Made by a program: the position numbers and the translations under genes. Below are positions 33,513 to 41,183 of a stretch of 64,000 nucleotides of DNA, piece after piece (the first letter of the stretch is position 1; the number at the start of each line of letters is the position of its first letter). The notes beneath the pieces are model-generated. The model did no database searches. It was given only the letters and a program-made list of their open reading frames with translations, and was not told the origin of the DNA. This stretch comes from Erysipelothrix aquatica (GTDB lineage Bacteria > Bacillota_I > Bacilli_A > Erysipelotrichales > Erysipelotrichaceae), in assembly GCF_009828775.2 (NCBI RefSeq), contig NZ_WTSY02000002.1, positions 1-64,000 of the forward strand. Direction: 5' to 3'.

Positions 33513-34349
33513 TTACAGTATTAAATCAAGGTATTTTTTATATTGGATTGGTTCTTCTAGCATTGGGTTATGGCCACTTGCTTGAAACTGTCCATAGATT
33601 ATGTTTGCATTATCAAAGACTATGTCTTTCCATAAACTTGTTGGTGCAACTAAATAGTCATATGGTGACAAGAGAAGCAAGACCGTTTTTTGATACTTTG
33701 TTAGAAATGATTCCGTATCGAACGTAGCAAATGCTTCGCCCCACAAATGATCTAAAGCAGGCATGTTATTCACAACATCATCCCACAAGTATGCACCATC
33801 AAATGTATAATCATAGAAACTGTGCGCTTGCATCGCTATATTCATCAATGAGAAACGGTCCGATTCATTACCTTGAACCGACTCTTGGAAGGCTTCCCAT
33901 GCTCGATAAAACATTGCTTTACGTTCTACTGATGCCATGTCTTCAAAGTATTGAATGCTACCTTGCTGTCTTTCTGCGGTATTAGTTGGTGCTAAGTTTG
34001 ACAGTATTAGTGTCGCTACATGATCAGGATAGGCTTTCGCATAGGCCATAGCCATGAATCCGTGTCCAGAGTGACCCAACACATGCATCGTGTCGATTCC
34101 AAGTATTATACGCATTGCCTCAATATCTTCAACAATTGCATCAAGATTATAGGGCGCTCCATCATCTACAGATTTTGAAAACCCTCTGTGGTCTGCAAAG
34201 ACAAAGTTTGTCGAATCAAAAATTGAGTCTGCAAAAAGTTTGGGGTAATATACCGAACTACCGATTACAAATATCGGAGTATCTGTATCCTTTCTCATAT
34301 CATTAATATTTAGTGTGTAACCATCTCGGTTAATTGATAATTTATTCAT
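33513..34349 (-). CDS. Alpha/beta hydrolase fold protein
   Basis: 278 residues, cytosolic. Nucleophile Ser94 in LGHSGHG, oxyanion region VIGSSVYYP, Asp in SPYDYLVAP and a terminal His in SGHNPMLEEP, so a full triad. DHRGFSKS is typical of epoxide hydrolase/haloalkane dehalogenase and proline iminopeptidase-like groups. Substrate unknown. AAAGGAG precedes the ATG. It is preceded by a strong promoter and a 19-codon ORF. Confidence 0.83.
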   Translation of the reverse strand: MNKLSINRDGYTLNINDMRKDTDTPIFVIGSSVYYPKLFADSIFDSTNFVFADHRGFSKSVDDGAPYNLDAIVEDIEAMRIILGIDTMHVLGHSGHGFMAMAYAKAYPDHVATLILSNLAPTNTAERQQGSIQYFEDMASVERKAMFYRAWEAFQESVQGNESDRFSLMNIAMQAHSFYDYTFDGAYLWDDVVNNMPALDHLWGEAFATFDTESFLTKYQKTVLLLLSPYDYLVAPTSLWKDIVFDNANIIYGQFQASGHNPMLEEPIQYKKYLDLIL

Positions 34350-34398
34350 TGCTTTTCTCCTTTTAGTTTTAAATAAATTGTGTCGTTTAAAATTGAAA

Positions 34399-34422
34399 GA
34401 AGTAAATTATTCACGCTACTTC
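34399..34422 (-). other. Hairpin between the short ORF and the alpha/beta hydrolase gene
   Basis: GAAGTA/TACTTC stem with a 12-nt loop, just after the short ORF stop; outer ATTG/CAAT bases could extend it past a bulge. No strong T run follows, so an attenuator role is only possible. Confidence 0.35.
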
Positions 34423-34424
34423 AA

Positions 34425-34484
34425 TCAATTATCAAAAATTGAGTAGCTATACGCTTTTACACGCTTATCTATACCGAAATACAT
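34425..34484 (-). CDS. Short ORF (19 codons) upstream of the alpha/beta hydrolase, possible leader peptide
   Basis: Encodes MYFGIDKRVKAYSYSIFDN. AAGGAG lies 8 bp before the ATG and a strong promoter places the transcription start about 16 bp upstream. The product has no recognisable function. The distance, size and position match a leader peptide, but the hydrolase ribosome binding site is not clearly hidden in a local stem. Its SD forms part of a DNA palindrome CTCCTTAAGGAG. Confidence 0.45.
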   Translation of the reverse strand: MYFGIDKRVKAYSYSIFDN

Positions 34485-34506
34485 AGTATCAACTCCTTAA
34501 GGAGAT

Positions 34507-34535
34507 ATTATATCCAAAAAAGAATATAACGTCAA
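34507..34535 (-). promoter_or_regulatory. Promoter of the short ORF and alpha/beta hydrolase
   Basis: TTGACG, 17-bp spacer, TATAAT on the minus strand. Its -35 overlaps the T run of the tRNA terminator. Confidence 0.7.
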
Positions 34536-34557
34536 AAAAAACCATCTTACGATGGTC
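34534..34557 (-). terminator. Terminator of tRNA array 2
   Basis: ACCATC/GATGGT hairpin with a four-base loop followed by eight T residues. Confidence 0.8.
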
Positions 34558-34573
34558 TGTGATTTACAATTTA

Positions 34574-34649
34574 TGGTGGAGCTTAGCGGGATCGAACCGC
34601 TGACCTCCTGCGTGCAAGGCAGGCGCTCTCCCAGCTGAGCTAAAGCCCC
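34574..34649 (-). tRNA. tRNA-Ala (anticodon UGC), copy 2
   Basis: 76 nt, identical to copy 1. Third gene of array 2 (Ile-Ala-Ala). Confidence 0.96.
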
Positions 34650-34690
34650 ATAATTTGGTTACAGATACTGTAACCATTCAATTGTAAATT

Positions 34691-34766
34691 TGGTGGAGCT
34701 TAGCGGGATCGAACCGCTGACCTCCTGCGTGCAAGGCAGGCGCTCTCCCAGCTGAGCTAAAGCCCC
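34691..34766 (-). tRNA. tRNA-Ala (anticodon UGC), copy 3
   Basis: 76 nt, identical to copy 2, from which it is separated by 41 bp; a local tandem duplication. Confidence 0.96.
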
Positions 34767-34789
34767 AAATATTTAGCAATCATTAGAAA

Positions 34790-34866
<77 letters not shown>

Positions 34867-34885
34867 ATATCTCGACTGCTTAATT

Positions 34886-34914
34886 AATATACCATTATGG
34901 CCTGTAAGTGTCAA
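34886..34914 (-). promoter_or_regulatory. Promoter of tRNA array 2
   Basis: TTGACA, 17-bp spacer, TATATT on the minus strand, 19 bp before tRNA-Ile. The following 190 bp up to the rhodanese operator hold no recognised feature. Confidence 0.85.
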
Positions 34915-35105
34915 CAAAATTTGAACAATATCAGTCAAAAAAAGAGAACTTTATTTTCCAATTGAATTCCTCTCTGAAAAACCTACAAATTTAGCACGCT
35001 CTGGTCGATTCTAAGCCACCACAAACCGCGGTGTACGTTACTTTTTATACGAGGTACTAAATCTCTTAAATTGTTGTAATCGAGCTCTTTTTATGAGCAT
35101 ATTAC

Positions 35106-35134
35106 TTTACCAAATATACCCCATAGGGTATATT
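35106..35134 (+). promoter_or_regulatory. Rhodanese promoter overlapped by a CsoR/CstR-type operator
   Basis: TTTACC, 17-bp spacer, TATATT. The palindrome TATACCC-CATA-GGGTATA (35115-35132) covers spacer and -10. TACCC/GGGTA palindromes with a short central spacer are bound by CsoR-family repressors; the CstR branch senses persulfides and controls rhodanese genes. No such regulator gene lies in the window. Confidence 0.65.
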
Positions 35135-35161
35135 GTATTTATGAAATCAAGGAGGCAATCA

Positions 35162-35431
35162 ATGTTTTTCAATAAAGTTCCATCAGTCGCTTATCACGAA
35201 TTACCTGCAAATGCAGTCATTATAGACGTTCGCGAACGACATGAGTACCAACAACATAAACTACCACGGACAAAAAATGTACCTTTGAGTCAGCTTGATG
35301 GGTTTCATAGTTCAAAAACAGTCTATGTAATCTGTGCAAGCGGCGCAAGGAGTAAACGCGCTGTGAAGTCATTACGCCAACGCAATATTGATGCCATTAA
35401 TATTCGCGGCGGCATGATGCACATACGATAG
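35162..35431 (+). CDS. Rhodanese-like sulfurtransferase 1
   Basis: Single rhodanese domain of 89 residues. The active-site loop is CASGARS with Cys near residue 61, and the DVRERHEY motif (about 22-29) is typical. Start at 35162 chosen for AAGGAGG; the ATG at 35093 lies upstream of the promoter and is rejected. Transfers sulfane sulfur, likely in persulfide metabolism given the operator. Confidence 0.88.
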   Translation: MFFNKVPSVAYHELPANAVIIDVRERHEYQQHKLPRTKNVPLSQLDGFHSSKTVYVICASGARSKRAVKSLRQRNIDAINIRGGMMHIR

Positions 35432-35440
35432 GAGATAATT

Positions 35441-35722
35441 ATGTTTCAAACTATACTCATCAATGAGTTCAAATATAATCAACAGGAACATCACGTTATT
35501 GATGTTCGCGAACCTATTGAGTTTGCTATGGGTTCAATACCAAATGCACTCAATATTCCACTTCAGACGATTCCTTACAATTTAGGATTGCTGGATAAGA
35601 GTAAAACTTATCACATTGTTTGCCAAAGCGGGTCTCGCTCCTACACTGCGGCACAATTCTTAGCGCAGCAAGGGTATAAAGTCGTCAATATGTTAGGCGG
35701 CATGTCTGCATATCGCGGATAG
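35441..35722 (+). CDS. Rhodanese-like sulfurtransferase 2
   Basis: Second single-domain rhodanese, 93 residues, nine bases after the first. Active-site loop CQSGSRS (Cys near 66), DVREPIEF and LGGMSAYRG at the end. GGAGA precedes the ATG. The two are homologous but not near-identical, so the pair may share a sulfur relay or act on different partners. Confidence 0.9.
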   Translation: MFQTILINEFKYNQQEHHVIDVREPIEFAMGSIPNALNIPLQTIPYNLGLLDKSKTYHIVCQSGSRSYTAAQFLAQQGYKVVNMLGGMSAYRG

Positions 35723-35725
35723 AAA

Positions 35726-35750
35726 ACATCCATTTAGGGTGTTTTTTATA
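35726..35750 (+). terminator. Terminator of the rhodanese pair
   Basis: AAACATCC/GGGTGTTT hairpin (one T-G pair) followed by T residues, directly after the stop. Confidence 0.75.
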
Positions 35751-35811
35751 GGCCTGTCCCAGAATTAGTTATTCCGTCAAACAACTTTGTTATTATACTT
35801 ATCAAGTTGAA

Positions 35812-35840
35812 TAAAAAAAACTTTCTAAAGTAGAAAGTTG
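35812..35840 (-). terminator. Terminator of tRNA array 3
   Basis: AACTTTCT/AGAAAGTT hairpin followed by eight T residues on the minus strand. Confidence 0.75.
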
Positions 35841-35853
35841 ATTTAATATTTTA

Positions 35854-35929
35854 TGGTGGAGCTTAGCGGGATCGAACCGCTGACCTCCTGCGTGCAAGGC
35901 AGGCGCTCTCCCAGCTGAGCTAAAGCCCC
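35854..35929 (-). tRNA. tRNA-Ala (anticodon UGC), copy 4
   Basis: 76 nt, identical to the other copies. The spacer to tRNA-Ile is nearly identical to that of array 1. Confidence 0.96.
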
Positions 35930-35955
35930 ATATATTTTGTTATTATTTAAAGAAA

Positions 35956-36032
<77 letters not shown>

Positions 36033-36050
36033 ATTTCTGACTGCCTTAAT

Positions 36051-36079
36051 AATATACCACTCGCATTTAGGGGTGTCAA
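36051..36079 (-). promoter_or_regulatory. Promoter of tRNA array 3
   Basis: TTGACA, 17-bp spacer, TATATT on the minus strand, 18 bp before tRNA-Ile. Confidence 0.85.
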
Positions 36080-36163
36080 CCGGAATTGAACTTTATTTCA
36101 TAATATCTCAAGTATTTAAGATATCCCATAAGACACCATCTAAATTTACACTATTATAACTGT

Positions 36164-36196
36164 AAGAAAGGCGTCATCATCTGATGAACGCCTCTT
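36164..36196 (-). terminator. Terminator of the acetyltransferase gene
   Basis: AGGCGT(T)CATCA/TGATGACGCCT hairpin with one bulge, followed by TTTCTT on the minus strand. Confidence 0.65.
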
Positions 36197-36198
36197 AT

Positions 36199-36852
36199 TT
36201 ATATTAAATTATGACTCTGTGCAAATTGATACAATGCGTCTACATCACCACTTGAAATGTAAGGCAATGCCGAGACAATAATATCATGAGACCACGTATA
36301 CCAAGCAATCTCATTTAACATCGAAATCTCCGACTCACTGAAGCGCATTTTAAGCCTTTTCGCAGGATTACCGCCCACAACTTCATAATCCGCCACATCA
36401 CGCGTTACAACCGCTCCAGATGCGATAATAGCACCATTCCCGATCGTTACGCCAGGCATAATTGTTGCTCCCATCCCGATCCATGAGTCATGCCCAATTA
36501 TTGTATTACCTTTCGGTGAATACGATGCTTGAATCGTTTCCGCAAATGGATAGAGTGAAATCCATTCTGTATTATGGTTATTGTTTCCTCCCATAAGAAT
36601 TACAACCTCACTAGCAATGCAGACATAGTTTCCAATTATTAATTGATCCAGTTCCCACTGATTTGATTCAATTGGGTTAAACAAAGTCCTTGAAAATGCA
36701 TCTCCCCATAAAAAGCGAACACATCCATCTTCAAAATCATCAGACCCATAATAGCCTGAATAATACGAATATTCTCCGACCTCAATTAGGGGATTTGTAA
36801 TTATATCTTTTAAGTATCTTGGCTCCGACCAATGTCGATAATCTATTTTCAT
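36199..36852 (-). CDS. CatB/Vat-like xenobiotic O-acetyltransferase
   Basis: 217 residues of the left-handed beta-helix acetyltransferase group that includes CatB (chloramphenicol) and Vat (streptogramin A). The N-terminal NPLIEVGEYSYYSGYYG is the hallmark of that group. Hexapeptide repeats run from about 72 to 160, His93 (NNNHNTEW) sits where the catalytic His does, and VVGGNPAKRLKMRF follows the helix. Closest by eye to CatB. The actual drug is not known, and many chromosomal members are uncharacterised. Translation appears to be controlled: a leader ORF and an SD-hiding stem precede it. GAGAGG, partly in the stem, is its ribosome binding site. Confidence 0.87.
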   Translation of the reverse strand: MKIDYRHWSEPRYLKDIITNPLIEVGEYSYYSGYYGSDDFEDGCVRFLWGDAFSRTLFNPIESNQWELDQLIIGNYVCIASEVVILMGGNNNHNTEWISLYPFAETIQASYSPKGNTIIGHDSWIGMGATIMPGVTIGNGAIIASGAVVTRDVADYEVVGGNPAKRLKMRFSESEISMLNEIAWYTWSHDIIVSALPYISSGDVDALYQFAQSHNLI

Positions 36853-36860
36853 GATAATAC

Positions 36861-36891
36861 CTCTCTTCTATCGATTTTACTTAGAAGAGAG
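36861..36891 (-). promoter_or_regulatory. SD-sequestering stem-loop of the acetyltransferase (translational attenuator)
   Basis: Perfect 10-bp inverted repeat (CTCTCTTCTA and its complement) with an 11-nt loop. In the mRNA the 3' arm carries most of the GAGAGG ribosome binding site, and the 5' arm is formed by the last codons of the leader ORF, whose stop lies in the loop. A ribosome halted in the leader would open the stem. This is the arrangement of inducible erm and cat genes. Confidence 0.75.
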
Positions 36892-36936
36892 CACGACCAC
36901 TGCGACATTTCTGAGCTGTTTTAGTTTTTGAACCAA
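36877..36936 (-). CDS. Leader peptide (19 residues) of the acetyltransferase
   Basis: Encodes MVQKLKQLRNVAVVVLSSK from a TTG start. GAGGTGAT, which matches the anti-SD end of 16S rRNA over eight bases, lies at proper distance from this TTG. The promoter puts the transcription start about 17 bp upstream. The VAVVV run recalls stalling motifs in erm leader peptides (IAVV of ErmA leader), but stalling is not shown. An ATG five bases upstream would give a six-residue peptide in another frame and is the alternative. Confidence 0.6.
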   Translation of the reverse strand: MVQKLKQLRNVAVVVLSSK

Positions 36937-36959
36937 CTCATCACCTCATTTGTTTAAAC

Positions 36960-36987
36960 ATTATGCCATAATTTTACGTCATGTCAA
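36960..36987 (-). promoter_or_regulatory. Promoter of leader peptide and acetyltransferase
   Basis: TTGACA, 16-bp spacer, CATAAT on the minus strand, just after the rpsI terminator. Confidence 0.75.
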
Positions 36988-37014
36988 ATAAAAAGACTTC
37001 CCAAAGGAAGTCTT
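36988..37014 (-). terminator. Terminator of the rplM-rpsI operon
   Basis: AAGACTTCC/GGAAGTCTT hairpin followed by TTTTTA on the minus strand. Confidence 0.8.
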
Positions 37015-37037
37015 GATAGTCTCTAAAGTTAATAGTA

Positions 37038-37439
37038 TTAACGTTTTGAGAATTGTGGTGCACGACGAGCGCCGCGAAGACCTGGTTTTTTACGTTCTTT
37101 AGCACGTGGGTCACGTGTAACGAATCCAGCTGCTTTGAGGGCAGGACGGTAATCTGCTGATGCTTCGATTAAAGCACGAGTAATTCCGTGACGGATTGCT
37201 CCGGCTTGACCTGTAAGTCCTCCACCTTTAACGTTAACATTAACGTCAAATTGGTCAACAGTTGATGTCACTTCAAAAGGTGAACGAACTGTCATTTGTA
37301 ATAATTCTGAAGGCAAATGCGCTTCAATAGGTTTGTGGTTAATTGTAATAACACCAGTTCCTGGAGTCAAATAGACACGAGCAACGGATGTCTTACGACG
37401 ACCTGTACCTAAGTAAGTTACTTTGTTTTTTGTTGTCAT
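37038..37439 (-). CDS. rpsI: 30S ribosomal protein S9 (uS9)
   Basis: 133 residues, normal length. Starts with [15 protein letters not shown] and ends in the family-typical [17 protein letters not shown] tail that reaches the P-site tRNA. Nine bases after rplM; the pair forms the usual L13-S9 operon. Confidence 0.98.
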   Translation of the reverse strand: MTTKNKVTYLGTGRRKTSVARVYLTPGTGVITINHKPIEAHLPSELLQMTVRSPFEVTSTVDQFDVNVNVKGGGLTGQAGAIRHGITRALIEASADYRPALKAAGFVTRDPRAKERKKPGLRGARRAPQFSKR

Positions 37440-37448
37440 ACTCTTCTC

Positions 37449-37886
37449 CTATCCCTTGATTACCATTTCCACTGGTTGTTGAGCTGCATGTGGGTGGTTT
37501 TCACCTTTGTAAACAAATAAATGTTTACGTTGAACATCGCCCAAGCTTGTGTGTGGTAACATACCGTGAATAGCTCTTTCGACCCATTCTACTGTGTATG
37601 CTTCACGCATTACACGTGTTGAACGTGTACGCATTCCACCAGGGTAGTGTGAGTGATTGTAGTAGAATTTTTTGAATTCTTGATCTCCGCTGACTTTAAT
37701 TTTGTCTGCATTGATAACGATTACGTAATCTCCACCGTCTACGTTAGGTGTGTAAGTTGGTTTGTGCTTTCCACGTAATACTGTTGCAACTTCACTTGCA
37801 AGACGTCCTAGAGTCTTGTCAGTTCCATCAACAACATACCATTGGCGCATAACATCTGCTGGTTTCGTCATAGTTGTTTGACGCAT
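37449..37886 (-). CDS. rplM: 50S ribosomal protein L13 (uL13)
   Basis: 145 residues. The start at 37886 (MRQTTM) follows AGGAGG; the ATG at 37934 would run through the leader and is rejected. WYVVDGTDKTLGRLAS and GMLPHTSLG are family motifs. Preceded by a promoter and a structured leader. Confidence 0.98.
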   Translation of the reverse strand: MRQTTMTKPADVMRQWYVVDGTDKTLGRLASEVATVLRGKHKPTYTPNVDGGDYVIVINADKIKVSGDQEFKKFYYNHSHYPGGMRTRSTRVMREAYTVEWVERAIHGMLPHTSLGDVQRKHLFVYKGENHPHAAQQPVEMVIKG

Positions 37887-37944
37887 AAAATTTCCTCCTA
37901 AACCAAAAGTAGTTTCCGGGGCTACTATTGGCATAAAGTGCCGA
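37887..37944 (-). ncRNA. Putative L13 leader (autoregulatory 5' UTR)
   Basis: 58-nt leader with two small hairpins (GGCAC/GCC-type and AGTAG/CTACT) followed by the ribosome binding site. Firmicutes carry an L13 leader in this position; the match here is by position and general shape. Confidence 0.5.
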
Positions 37945-37949
37945 TATAA

Positions 37950-37978
37950 ATTATATGTTCTTTGGCAATAAAAGTCAA
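37950..37978 (-). promoter_or_regulatory. Promoter of rplM-rpsI
   Basis: TTGACT, 17-bp spacer, TATAAT on the minus strand. It overlaps no coding sequence and starts a 5' UTR of about 58 nt. Confidence 0.8.
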
Positions 37979-37986
37979 GAAACTAA

Positions 37987-38724
37987 TTAGGAATTGTACG
38001 TGACTTTTTCTAAATAAAGACCACACCCAGGCACATTGTGTTTTGCAATATCTTTGTCCTTAGCATCTCGGTACATTTTGACCGTATCAGGACTTATTTT
38101 TTCAGATCCGACCATGACCATCGATGCGATGATCATACGTACCATATATCTTAAAAATCCAGTTCCCGTAATCCGAAATTCAAGAATATCATCCGAAACA
38201 GTCATATCAAAACTATGAACTGTACGAATTTGATTGGGAAACAAGTCAAGTGGTGAACTATTGAAACTTGTAAAATCATGCTCGCCCACAATATATTCCA
38301 TTGCTTCTTCAATTTTTGAAAGGTTAAGCGGGTTATTGAACTGGTAAACATAGTTTCGTTCAAAGACATTGTACGGCCCGACATTAATTCGGTAAACGTA
38401 CGTCTTTGCAATTGCATCATGGCGAGCATGAAATGTATCATCAACACTTTCCACTTTGAGAATATTAATTGCATCTGAGGTTTGCGTGTTAAGTGCCTTA
38501 ATCCAATTTGTAATTGGCATGTTTATATCCGAATCAAAATGAAAGACTTGAGCCAATGCATGAACCTGTGTATCAGTTCGACCCGATCCATGAATTGGTA
38601 CTGATTTACGATGGAGCCTTTTTAGTGCTCCTTCAATATCGTCTTGTACACTATCTTTCGATGGCTGTTTTTGCCATCCTGAGAAGGCGGACCCATCATA
38701 AGCAACCGTCACTTTGTAGCGCAT
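37987..38724 (-). CDS. truA: tRNA pseudouridine(38-40) synthase
   Basis: Modifies uridines 38-40 in the anticodon arm. 245 residues from the ATG at 38724, which overlaps the ecfT stop as TAATG. Catalytic Asp51 in GSGRTDTQVHA. An ATG at 38787 would give 21 unrelated residues within ecfT and is rejected. Standard order ecfA1-ecfA2-ecfT-truA-rplM-rpsI. Confidence 0.95.
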   Translation of the reverse strand: MRYKVTVAYDGSAFSGWQKQPSKDSVQDDIEGALKRLHRKSVPIHGSGRTDTQVHALAQVFHFDSDINMPITNWIKALNTQTSDAINILKVESVDDTFHARHDAIAKTYVYRINVGPYNVFERNYVYQFNNPLNLSKIEEAMEYIVGEHDFTSFNSSPLDLFPNQIRTVHSFDMTVSDDILEFRITGTGFLRYMVRMIIASMVMVGSEKISPDTVKMYRDAKDKDIAKHNVPGCGLYLEKVTYNS

Positions 38725-39521
38725 TAGATACGTCCAATCATAATTGTTGCTATGAGGATAGCAACTGATAGAACAATAAACATCCAATCGCTTGCTTTTA
38801 CTTCAAGTTGTTTATAACGTGTTCGTGTTTTTCCTGGGTAATATCCACGTGCTTCCATCGCATCTGCTAAATCTTCCGCACGCATATAACTCATCATGAA
38901 TAGAGGACTGATCATCGAAACGATTCCGGCTATTTTTTCTTTTAGCGACCCTTCATCTAAATCTACACCACGGCTTGCTTGCGCATTCATAATCCGTTGT
39001 GTGTCTTCAATTAAAGTTGGTATATAGCGAAGCACAATTGAGATCATCATTGCTATCTCGTGCGCGGGAACTTTAATGCGACGTAAAGGACTTAGTAAAT
39101 CCTCTATTCCAAGTGTCAATTCTAATGGCTGAGTTGTTGCTGTCAAAAGTGTTGTTACCATGATCATCTGTATTAAACGGCTAACGATGAACAATGTTGA
39201 AAAAATAGCACCGCTGTAAATATTCCATCCAAAAATCGAAACAAGAACATAGCCTTCTCGGATTGCAAACATATTTAGAATGAATAAGAAAATCAACATA
39301 AACATCATCGGTTTCATCGATTTTAAAATAAATTTGAATGTGAGTTTCGACGCAAGAATTGCTGCACCTAAAATAACAAACATAAAGATACTTCCGGCAG
39401 CATTATTGACATTAAAGATAGCAATCATCAAGATAATCATTGCCACCATTTTAAAACGCGGATCCATTTTATGGATTTTTGAATCGAGCGGAACGTAACG
39501 TCCTAATGCAATATTATTCAT
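38724..39521 (-). CDS. ecfT: ECF transporter transmembrane protein EcfT
   Basis: Couples the ATPases EcfA1/EcfA2 to exchangeable vitamin-binding S components. 265 residues with five or six membrane segments and the two conserved Ala-Arg-Gly motifs (AQASRGVDL and AMEARGYYPG). Start at 39521 follows AAGGAGGG; 8 bp overlap with ecfA2. Confidence 0.95.
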   Translation of the reverse strand: MNNIALGRYVPLDSKIHKMDPRFKMVAMIILMIAIFNVNNAAGSIFMFVILGAAILASKLTFKFILKSMKPMMFMLIFLFILNMFAIREGYVLVSIFGWNIYSGAIFSTLFIVSRLIQMIMVTTLLTATTQPLELTLGIEDLLSPLRRIKVPAHEIAMMISIVLRYIPTLIEDTQRIMNAQASRGVDLDEGSLKEKIAGIVSMISPLFMMSYMRAEDLADAMEARGYYPGKTRTRYKQLEVKASDWMFIVLSVAILIATIMIGRI

Positions 39522-40365
39522 GACGTCCCTCCTTAACCATTTGCGCAATGATAGCAAGGTCGAGTTCTGTTCCTGTATCGATGCCTCTTTGTTTCAAAGA
39601 TGCTTTCAGTTGTAAGACTTTTGGGACAACAAATTCTAAACTATCCAAACGACTGGTATCTTCAAAGAAGTTCTGAGTTGTTCCGCTAAAGAACACCTGA
39701 CCATCTTTTAGAACAAGGACTTCGTCTGCGTAGTTTAGTACATGATCCATATCATGAGTTACCATGATAACTGTCTTGTTATAGTCTTTATTGAGTGTCA
39801 TAAACAATTGCATCATATCACGACTTCCTTGCGGATCAAGACCAGCAGTTGGTTCGTCTAGTACGATAATTTCTGGGTCTGTTGCCAAAACACCTGCAAT
39901 TGCGACACGTCGTTTTTGACCGCCAGAAAGGTCAAAGGGAGATTGTTGCCATAACGCTTCATCAATTCCGACTAAACGGAGCGCACGTTCTACATTTGTT
40001 TTAATTGTCTCGTCACTGAACCCAAAGTTCTTAGGACCAAATGCAACATCTTGATAAATTGTTTCTTCGAACAATTGCATTTCTGGAAACTGAAAAACCA
40101 ATCCAACTTTAGAACGCAATGCTTTCAATTTAGAGGGCTTTTCATTCGCGACATGTATATGGTCAAGAATTTGAACTTCGCCTGCTGTAGGGCGCAACAA
40201 ACCGTTTAGGTGTTGGACAAGCGTCGATTTCCCACTACCCGTAGCACCAATAATTGCGGTAACCACACCTGGGTTGATTGTGGCATTAATATCACGCAAA
40301 GCTACATATGCAAAAGGCGATTTCGGAGCATACTCAAAACCAACATTTTTAAATGTTATTGCCAT
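39514..40365 (-). CDS. ecfA2: ECF transporter ATP-binding protein EcfA2
   Basis: 283 residues: Walker A GATGSGKST (about 39-47), signature LSGGQKRR and Walker B IIVLDEPTAGLDPQG. C-terminal extension typical for the EcfA2 class. Forms a heterodimer with EcfA1. Overlaps ecfA1 by 10 bp. Confidence 0.95.
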   Translation of the reverse strand: MAITFKNVGFEYAPKSPFAYVALRDINATINPGVVTAIIGATGSGKSTLVQHLNGLLRPTAGEVQILDHIHVANEKPSKLKALRSKVGLVFQFPEMQLFEETIYQDVAFGPKNFGFSDETIKTNVERALRLVGIDEALWQQSPFDLSGGQKRRVAIAGVLATDPEIIVLDEPTAGLDPQGSRDMMQLFMTLNKDYNKTVIMVTHDMDHVLNYADEVLVLKDGQVFFSGTTQNFFEDTSRLDSLEFVVPKVLQLKASLKQRGIDTGTELDLAIIAQMVKEGRHE

Positions 40366-41168
40366 AATTCCTCAATCATCCTTTCTACATCATACATCTC
40401 TTCCAGTTCAATTCCCTGGACCTTCAGTGCATTATAAAACTTAACACTGAAAGGAATATCTAATTGTAACTTTACAAGCGTTTCGGCTTGGTTCAAGATA
40501 CTCTCTGGTGTTCCTTGCATTGCAATTGACCCACCGCTCATAACAATGACATAATCGGACATCAATACTTCTTCAATGTCATGCGTGATGGATAAGATTG
40601 TCATTTTATTTTTGTGGTGTAATTCATGCACCAAATCATTTACTTCTTTACGGCCTTTGGGGTCTAACATACTCGTTGCTTCATCCAAAACCAAAAGTTC
40701 TGGACTCATCGCAAGAGCCCCTGCGATTGCTACTCGTTGTTTTTGTCCACCTGACAGTTTGGTCGGCTCATGACCTAAATAATCGAGCATTCCGACACGA
40801 CCTGCAAATGTTTCAATAACACCATCCATAAGTGCAGGTTCTACTGTACGATTTTCTAGCCCAAATGCGATATCATCACGGACCGTGGATCCGATAAATT
40901 GATTATCTGGATTTTGGAATACAATTGCGATTTTTTCGCGGACGTCATAAACATTATCATGTGTAAGGATCATGTCATCGATTTGGATTTTCCCTTCATC
41001 AGCTTCAAGTAAACCGATGATGAGTTTCGCAACAGTAGATTTTCCACTTCCATTATGGCCAATAATTGTTACATAATCTCCTTTGTTAACCTCAAAATCA
41101 ATGCCATCGACAGCATTGACTTTTTTGTTATAGGAGAATTTTAAATTACTTACTGTTAATTGTTTCAA
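40356..41168 (-). CDS. ecfA1: ECF transporter ATP-binding protein EcfA1
   Basis: 270 residues: Walker A GHNGSGKST, Q-loop VFQNPDNQF, signature LSGGQKQRVAIA and Walker B LLVLDEATSMLDP. The start is set at TTG 41168, which has GGAG 8 bp upstream; a GTG at 41177 lies too near any ribosome binding site. It follows pepT by 15 bp. Confidence 0.93.
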   Translation of the reverse strand: MKQLTVSNLKFSYNKKVNAVDGIDFEVNKGDYVTIIGHNGSGKSTVAKLIIGLLEADEGKIQIDDMILTHDNVYDVREKIAIVFQNPDNQFIGSTVRDDIAFGLENRTVEPALMDGVIETFAGRVGMLDYLGHEPTKLSGGQKQRVAIAGALAMSPELLVLDEATSMLDPKGRKEVNDLVHELHHKNKMTILSITHDIEEVLMSDYVIVMSGGSIAMQGTPESILNQAETLVKLQLDIPFSVKFYNALKVQGIELEEMYDVERMIEELWQ

Positions 41169-41183
41169 ATTACTCACTCCAAA

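Noticed and set aside
34493-34504. CUCCUUAAGGAG as an RNA hairpin masking the SD of the short ORF
   Set aside because: The predicted transcription start lies within this palindrome, so the first arm would be mostly missing from the RNA.
36924-36941. MSWFKN as the leader peptide of the acetyltransferase
   Set aside because: Its ATG overlaps the Shine-Dalgarno sequence and it ends well before the regulatory stem. The TTG-started 19-codon frame has proper spacing and covers the 5' arm of the stem.
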